The notes beneath the pieces were generated by a model, which ran no database searches, was not told the DNA's origin, and saw only the letters and a program-made list of their open reading frames with translations. A program made the position numbers and the translations under genes. Below are positions 56,096 to 64,000 of a stretch of 64,000 nt of DNA, one piece after another. Where the stretch lies: assembly GCA_964019135.1 (NCBI GenBank), contig OZ025265.1:21427143-21491142 (forward strand), read 5' to 3'. The stretch's first letter is position 1, and each line of letters starts with the position of its first letter. This DNA comes from Arenicola marina. Lineage: Eukaryota; Annelida; Polychaeta; Arenicolidae.

Positions 56096-56885
56096 GGTCC
56101 TAATAGTTGCGTTCACTGGCCTCAACGAAAAGTGTCTGTTCTCGTCGGTTTTTTTAATGACTAAAACACGTCCCCTGTAATAGATTGGAAAAGGGCCTTC
56201 TGACGTTTATGCTTTTATGCTTTTGAGGGGAAAATAATTGCATCTTAACGTGCCTGTTGTGTATCCATGGGCGCTCTATAGTAGAACAGTTCACGTAATG
56301 AAATAGCACGTGCGGGCAAACTGTTTATCCTGACAATTTGCGTTGTACAACTAGACCGGACTATCTCATATACACACGGGCTTGCACCAACCATTAGTCA
56401 GGCATTAGGTATGCATGGTGGAGGGTGGAGGGGAGATAGCATAGGGGGGTGGTGGGGGGGCGTCCATATCATTAACCCGGTATTTAGGTTGCTCCTTCTA
56501 CCATTTGGATTGCAACAAGATCCCCTTTAGCATAGACGTGTTCAGGTGGGTGGGGAGCTCCGACCGGCCTCAGACGTCGCCTTTTAAAATGTTGCTGGTC
56601 TCTCCTTATATAATCTTACAATGCATCAAGGTCGGTAGTTTATATGTAGTACCAACGATATTAAAGTGTGTAGTGCGTAACGTGCACCAGGTAACCTATG
56701 TCTCAGGCTTTACACACATTTTGTTCGTGTTTTTGTGGAATAATTGTGCCCCCCCCCCTTTCAAGACTTCCTGCACACGCCCCTAGTTAGGGATCCCTGC
56801 CGAGTATGAAATGCATGACAGTTATTCAGCCAGGGTTTATTTAGATACAAAGAATTATCACCGGGGTACCCCCCATGGCTGGCGG

Positions 56886-57125
56886 CCACCCCGATAGCTC
56901 AGTGGGTTAGAGCGCTCGCCTTGAGTGCTCTGGCCACTTGAGAGCCAAACTGCACGTGGATCGGTGGTTCGAGCCCCGCTGTGGCCATGTCTGTGTGGTC
57001 GCAGAATAAAAATCACATGTCTTTCTTCGCAAAGAGTAGGGGGTTACCCCAGGGAAATGGCTCATCTCTCCATTTCTTTCCCCATTGACGCGATATGACC
57101 AAAAGTGGTTCAAAGGTCCTGAACA
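56886..57125 (+). repeat. tRNA-derived SINE (type 2, best copy)
   Basis: The cleanest copy in the window: head CCCCGATAGCTCAGTGGGTT, B box GGTTCGAGCCCC, then gtcgcagaataaaaatcacatgtctttcttcgcaaagagtagg..., and the end cccattgacgcgatatgacc. It defines the family for the copies at 4,316, 11,955, 12,083 and 14,181. Confidence 0.85.
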
Positions 57126-57182
57126 TACAATCAGCCATTGACTGACAACGTTGGACAATAGAGCGATCCAGGGTGGCAATCA

Positions 57183-57660
57183 TTCACTGACTTCACTGTT
57201 GCTTTTATCCAATCATGTCGTGAAAAAGGGTCTTCCACGTGCGTTATGTCGGACAAACAAGTCGGAAAAACAAAGCAGCATGTGACTTACTTGTCAGTTT
57301 CAGAGATGAGTAATTTTTACTTGTACCTACCACCAGCTATGATTGTCAATTTCATACTCACGACTAAAGACAAAGGACTCAAGCGTGGGCGGGGCCTAGT
57401 GTCGGAATGTGGATAGGTCTATTGATCTCGAAGGCTTTTACTGACGTCACTGTTGCCTTTATCCATTGATTTGGCGAAAAACGTCTTCCACGTGCGGTAT
57501 GTCGGACAAACAAGTCCAACACACAAAGCAGCACGTCGCTTTCTTGTCAGCTTCAGAGATGAGTACTCATTTGAGCCTACCGTAAGTTACGATTGTCAAT
57601 TTCCTACTCACGAATAACGAAAAACGTCTCGAGCGTGGGCGGGGCTTAGTTCGGAGCGTG
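57183..57660 (+). repeat. Two tandem copies of the CRE/E-box/GC-box repeat
   Basis: Copies at about 57,183-57,415 and 57,430-57,660 match each other and the inverted copy at 24,960-25,175. Shared blocks in order are tgacgtcactgttgccttt, ccacgtgcg-tatgtcggacaaac, ttgtcag-ttcagagatgagta, cgattgtcaattt and gcgtgggcggggc. Confidence 0.75.
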
Positions 57661-58560
57661 GAGCGGTGTTTTAACGTGGAACCAGCCTCCAGATCAGTGA
57701 GCTGGCAAACCATATAACTGGGTCCCTGTCTACGAGCGTAGCAGACACCATAGATACGCCATACATAGATTATATTAATCGTGACGGTAATGCCGTTACC
57801 TCAATTTGATTAATAGCGCGGATATTTATAATGACTTAATTAAGACTGCACGAGACTCCACCTGGCGGGCATGTGCCTCGCAAGCGATTCGATAACGACG
57901 TAAAGACGTTTCGATGAATGCTGAACTGCTATCGTAATAACGTTGAACACAAACCACATACAATAATGATTGCAATAATAAAAAGATAGAATGTGCGAAT
58001 TAAAGTAATAATAACAAGGTGATTGCAATACGACAAATAATGTCAATTTTAGTCAAAAATGTTATTAATAATGAGGTGGAGCTGTCGATTTAGGTAGAAT
58101 TGAGCTCCTTACCTTGGTGTGTTATATAGCCGGGCTTGCAACAGTCATGGCTAACTGCCGCTCCAACATACATGGCATCCAATGAGTGCTTTCCGCTGAT
58201 GAGAGATATCGACGGAAGGCACAGCATTACGCCACACCGAGCGGAGTTTGAGCCCTAGAGCGGCCACTCCAATCCACTTCAACGGTGAAAAACCCGAATT
58301 CCAGGTGCACCTAACCCGCCTCCCCAACCCCAACCCCTACACTCAACACCAACACCCTCAACCCTTACACTCATCAACATGACCCACCCCCAATCCGTAC
58401 ACTCACCAACATAACCCACCCCCAATCCCTAAGCTCACCAACATAACCCACCCTCAACCCGTACGGTCGCCATCTCCAACACCAACCCCCTACGATTACC
58501 ATCTGTACCCTGCATTAAATCACCACCATCACCACCCGAACCCTACACGCGCTTTATCTC
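57661..58560. other. Gene-free stretch before the minisatellite
   Basis: No exon is recognised. A possible tRNA-like B box on the minus strand (gggctcaaactcc near 58,250) is too weak to call. C-rich tracts of ccctaca/ccaacat type begin near 58,310. Confidence 0.35.
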
Positions 58561-58599
58561 TACCCTGCCTTGCATCGCTACTATCAGCTCAACCGCCCC

Positions 58600-61500
58600 C
58601 CCACCCCCCCCCCCCCGTGTGCCTGTGCTCTGACAACTGCCACCACTCCGCAACGGACACCTCATCCACAACCTGCACCACCACCTCTATCACCATTACC
58701 ACCGTCACCACCTCCACCTCTACCACAATTACATCCATCACCACCTCCACCTCTACCACCATCACCTCTACCACCATCACCTCTGCCACCATCACCTCTA
58801 CCACCATCACCTCTACCACCATCACTTCTAACACCACTACCTCCACCTCCACCTCCACCACCATCACCCCTAACACCACCTCTACCACCATCACCTCTAC
58901 CACCATCACCTCTACCACCATCACCTCTACCACCATCACCTCTACCACCATCGCCTCTACCACCATTACCTCTACCACCATCACCTCTAACACCACTACC
59001 TTCACCTCCACCTCCACCACCATCACCTCTAACACCACCTCTACCACCATCACCTCTACCACCATCACCTCTACCACCATCACCTCTACCACCATCACCT
59101 CTACCACCATCGCCTCTACCACCATCACCTCTACCACCATCACCTCTACCCCCATCACCTCCACCACCATCACCTCTACCACCATCACCTCTACCACCAT
59201 CACCTCTAACACCATTACCTCCACCTCCACCTCTAACACCATCACCTCTACCACCACCTCTACCACCATCACCTCTACCACTATCACCTCTACCACCATC
59301 ACCTATACCACCATCACCTCTACCACCATCACCTCTACCACCATCACCTCTACCACCATCGCCTCTACCATCATCACCTCTAACACCATTACCTCCACCT
59401 CCACCTCTACCACCATCACCTCTACCACCATCACCTCTACCACCATTAAATCTACCACCACCACCTCTACCACCACCTCTACCACCATTACCTCTACCAC
59501 CATTACCTCTACCACCATTGCCTCCACCACCACCTCTACCACCATCACCTCTACCACCATTACCTCCATCACCACCTCCACCTCTACCACCATCACCTCT
59601 ATAACCATCACCTCGACCACCATCACCTCTACCACCATTAAATCTACCACCACCACCTCTACCACCACCTCTACCACCATCACCTCTACCACTATCACGT
59701 TAACCACCATCACCTCCACCACCATCACCTCTACAACCATCACCTCCACCACCACCTCTACCACCACCTCTACCACCATCACCTCTACCACTATCACGTT
59801 AACCACCATCACCTCCACCACCATCACCTCTACAACCATCACCTCTACCACCATCGCCTCCACCACCATTACCTCTACCACCATCACCTCTACCACCATC
59901 ACCTCCACCACCATCACCTCTACCACCATTGCCTCCACCACCACCTCTGCCACCATTAAATATACCATTACTTCCACCACCACCTCCACTTCTACCACAA
60001 TTACATCCATCATCACCTCCACCTCCACCTCTACCACCATCGCCTCTACCACCATCACCTCTACCACCATCACCTCTACCCCCATCACCTCCACCACCAT
60101 CACCTCTACCACCATCACCTCTACCACCATCACCTCTAACACCATTACCTCCACCTCCACCTCTAACACCATCACCTCTAACACCACCTCTACCACCATC
60201 ACCTCTACCACTATTACCTCTACCACCATCACCTATACCACCATCACCTCTACCATCATCACCTCTACCACCATCACCTCTACCACCATCACCTCTACCA
60301 CCATCGCCTCTACCATCATCACCTCTAACACCATTACCTCCACCTCCACCTCTACCACCATCACCTCTACCACCATCACCTCTACCACCATCACCTCTAC
60401 CACCATTAAATCTACCACCACCACCTCTACCACCACCTCTACCACCATTACCTCTACCACCATTACCTCTACCACCATTGCCTCCACCACCACCTCTACC
60501 ACCATCACCTCTACCACCATTACCTCCATCACCACCTCCACCTTTACCACCATCACCTCTATCACCATCACCTCTACCACCATCACCTCTACCACCATTA
60601 AATCTACCACCACCACCTCTACCACCACCTCTACCACCATTACCTCTACCACCATTACCTCTACCACCATTGCCTCCACCACCACCTCTACCACCATCAC
60701 CTCTACCACCATTACCTCCATCACCACCTCCACCTCTACCACCATCACCTCTACCACCATCACCTCGACCACCATCACCTCCACCACCATCACCTCTACC
60801 ACCATTGCCTCCACCACCACCTCTACCACCATTAAATATACCATTACTTCCACCACCACCTCCACTTCTACCACAATTACATCCATCATCACCTCCACCT
60901 CTACCACCATCACCTCTACTCCATCACCTCTACCACTATCACGTCTACCACCATCACCTCCACCACCATCACCTCTACCACCATCACCTCTACCACCATC
61001 ACCTCCACCACCATTACCTCTACCCCCATCACCTCTGCCACCATTACCTCCACCACCATTACCTCCACCACCACCTCTACCACTATCATCTATGCCAACA
61101 TTACCTCCACCACCACCTCTACCACCATCACCTCTACCACCATCACCTCTACCACCATCACCTCCACCACCATTACCTCTACCACCATCACCTCTACCAC
61201 CATTACCTCTACCACCATCACCTCTACCACCATTACCTCTACCACCATTACCTCCACCATCACCTCTACCACCATCACTTCTACCACCATCACCTCTACC
61301 ACCATCACCTCTACCACCATCACCTCCACCGCCATCACCTCTACCACCATCACCTCTACCACCATCACCTCCACCACCATTACCTCCACCACCACCTCTA
61401 CCACTATCACCTATACCAACATTACCTCCACGACCACCTCTACCACCATCACCTCTACCACCATCACCTCCACCACCACCTCTACCACCATCACCTCTAC

Positions 61501-61830
61501 CACCATCACCTCTACCACTAATACCTCCACCACCACCTCTACCACCATCACCTCTACCACTATTACCTCCACCACCACCTCTACCACCATTACTTTTACC
61601 ACCACCTCTACCACCACCACCTCTACCACCATCACCTCTACCACCATCACCACCTCTACCACTATTACCGTCCCCCATCCACCTCTACCACTAATACCGT
61701 CCCCAACCCACCTCTATCACAATTACTTACCCCATCCATCACCACCACCTGAACACAATCTTCACCACCACCTCTACCACCGTTACCTCCACCACCACCT
61801 CCACCACCACCTCCGACCATTCTTCACCAC
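58600..61830. repeat. 3.2-kb 15-bp minisatellite (accaccatcacctct)n, almost G-free
   Basis: Imperfect 15-base units, with 6-, 9- and 12-base spacing changes, run without a break. The plus strand has hardly any G. Several frames on both strands are open for hundreds of codons, simply because the unit length is a multiple of three and lacks stops; no start, splice or domain evidence supports coding. Confidence 0.95.
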
Positions 61831-61839
61831 AAATACCTG

Positions 61840-63990
61840 CACAGCATGCGCCAACACAACCACGTCAGCTTGAATAGGAAAGCTATCTTGAGGGTACCCC
61901 TTGTGTTTAGTCACGGCGCTGGTAGATAACAAAGAATGAACACAAATATGACAGCGCCGGATTGATAATTTCGATAAAAATGGAGAGGGTTACTTTGATT
62001 TGAGGTTCGAAAAGCTTACAACCGGCGGGCTGGTCTAGGTTCGCTTAACCTGAGCAAAGTGCACTCGCCGCTGCATGGTTGGATCAGATTAAGCAGGACT
62101 TTCCCATGTCAGAGATAAATGTCAAATATGGCTATCAAGCTGACTAATAGCTGATGGAAAGTGATGGAATGTAATGTGTATTACGTCACCTATTTGTGTG
62201 GGTGGATATATTGCATGAATTTAGAGATGATAAACGGAAGAAACCTTTGTAATGTAATGCTGTAAGGTTTCGGGCCATAAAATGTTGCACAATTTAGACG
62301 ATGCCAGGATATTGGCGGAAAGGGGCCGGTCGATAAATTTAAAGTTGGTAGTGAACGGTGTGTTTTGGACTGGGTCCAATATCCTTGTGTGCAGTATTAA
62401 TTTGCATCAACTGATAGCAACATCGCTAGACAACCATTATAGCTACAGGTGGCCGCCGTGATCGAGGGTTGCTAGTATGACCCCCCCCCCCCCACCCCCC
62501 ACGTGTGTCTGAGACGGTTTAATCCTTGCATATTTTTTAACCCGGAGGGTTCTTTGGGCCTGTTCACCGATGCCCATGTTGTAAAAGGTTCGCTTATACA
62601 TCGTGCAAGTACAAGGATTTCTACATGTTCATGCAATAATACTGTATCCGAGACTTTTTTTAGATAAAAATCGCAGCATGTTACTTTGTATTTATGAGCG
62701 AGTTATTTCTCAAAGTAAAAAACAAGGTTTGAAAGCTTTTAACAAGACGAAAAGCTGTTAACAGGACAAAACACTTTTAAGAAGACAAAACACTTTTAAG
62801 AAGACAAAAAGCTCTTAAAAAACAAATAAGTCTACTGCAAATTCACGCACCGTCGTGTGCTCCGCCCCAAGGTAACGGGGCCTAAGGGGGGTCAATAAAC
62901 CCACCAGTTATCGGCAACAAGGAAGCCAAAAGCAGGAGCCAATCACAGGCCAATAGGTAGCTTGGATAGAACGCTCTTGAGCGAACCCTGGGGGTGGCGT
63001 TCGTGTCTAGCACCTGTTGTCATACCACAACGGTCAAGAAATGCGTAGGCGTAAAAATTATGATACTACACATACAGGACTTAAGCTTTATGTGGACATC
63101 AGATTGTAATCGTTTCTTCAGGTGCGAAGCGGCATGTTTGGCGGGGTTTCTAAGGCGAAAGTTTAGGCCTAAGCAAGGGTACTTCTCGTGCGCGTTTATT
63201 GCTGTAGTCTCTCTTAATTTTTTGGCGGTGCGATATCGGATCAGTTCATGGGGTACATCAGTGGTAGATCCAGCCCCTACACACGGCAGGGGGTGGTGGT
63301 TACGTCCCATCCTGCGTCCCATCCTCGGTATTTACGTCAAGAAATTACTGCGGGGGTAGGTGTTGTCAAATGGTATTATTATGAGAATCGTGACCCCCCC
63401 CCCTTCCCTCACTTCATATCTCCCCCGAGAAGGGGTGGGGGGGGGGGGGGTGCCTGTGTATGTCAGTTCTTTTCTTTTTTTTGTCAGTTCAGTTTAGACC
63501 GTCGATTGAAAAGAATTGATGTCGAATCGAAAGTACCACGCTATATAATATATACAATGCATGTCTATTATAATGTGTTTCCTTAGCACATATGAAATGA
63601 TTTCCGATGTAATATAGACGCCTTTTAGCTCTAATATGCGGATGTTTCCATCCGATCATTGCATTAAGGGTCGTCATGTATTGTGTAATAAATCGCCCAA
63701 AACCTGGGACAGTGACAGACCAAATCTCTAATTATTGCTTACAAGTATAAATGTCTTTTCTCGTTCTAATAACATTAAATTTGTTCTTGAGAAGGTAGAA
63801 GCGATACAATAATCCATCCATGTTCTTGATACGATGAGCTTTAAGTCACCCAACGAGATTAGGTGACGATATTCGTGAAATCTTATGCCAACATCAATGT
63901 CATTTTTCGCTATAATGACAATATAGTCAGTTGTTCTGGTTCTCCACGGGTAGAATAGAGAGCAATAATCCAAGCCTCCCGGTCGTGTCA
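61840..63990. other. Gene-poor window end
   Basis: Short tandem repeats (acaaaacacttttaagaag, about 62,745-62,815) and C/G runs (62,480-62,492, 63,395-63,405, 63,436-63,451) are seen. Minus-strand ORFs at 63,489-63,677 and 63,728-63,991 are plausible remnants of mobile-element protein but match no family I can name. Confidence 0.3.
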
Positions 63991-64000
63991 TACCAAAGCC

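Noticed and set aside
58617-61694. Very long Thr/Ile, Pro/Leu and Val/Glu ORFs
   Set aside because: All derive from the stop-free 15-bp minisatellite; no start context, splice site or domain.
62994-63359. 121-codon plus-strand ORF
   Set aside because: No recognisable domain, no splice support, and an equally long ORF on the other strand.

Overview
The window is nuclear DNA of an invertebrate animal, probably a marine one and possibly an invertebrate deuterostome. It holds many small exons with GT-AG introns, a large LRR/LDLa/C-type-lectin receptor of the relaxin-receptor/GRL101 kind, tRNA-derived SINEs, several LINE lineages and many tandem repeats and G/C homopolymers. The species cannot be fixed from the sequence alone.

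Layout. (1) 1-11.7 kb is gene-poor: SINEs, LINE tails, C-rich low-complexity DNA and a decayed copy of a WD40 exon. (2) 11.74-32.73 kb, minus strand, is a WD40-repeat gene of which I could place 19 phase-compatible exons (1,871 coding nt, about 623 residues) from the start codon onward; its last exon(s) were not found. Its introns carry several LINE and SINE insertions, three with clear target-site duplications, and a 2.7-kb array of a 91-bp satellite whose unit contains a copy of the 3' end of exon 11 together with its 5' splice site. (3) 35.65-43.54 kb, plus strand, is a receptor-like locus: signal peptide, large Cys-containing ectodomain, C-type lectin-like domain, LDLa modules, LRRs and seven-transmembrane segments. 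The reading frame is interrupted many times after about 37.57 kb, so it looks like a pseudogene or a badly assembled gene. (4) 45.30-56.10 kb, minus strand, is a four-exon gene for a predicted single-pass membrane protein of about 2,307 residues whose C-terminal part is about 125 copies of a 14-residue repeat encoded by a 42-bp minisatellite. (5) 58.6-61.8 kb is a 3.2-kb, almost G-free 15-bp minisatellite, followed by gene-poor sequence to the end.

Nothing shows that the three genes act together; they share only location. The most unusual items are the splice-site-bearing satellite, the 14-residue repeat membrane protein with higher-order repeat structure, and the multi-domain receptor relic.
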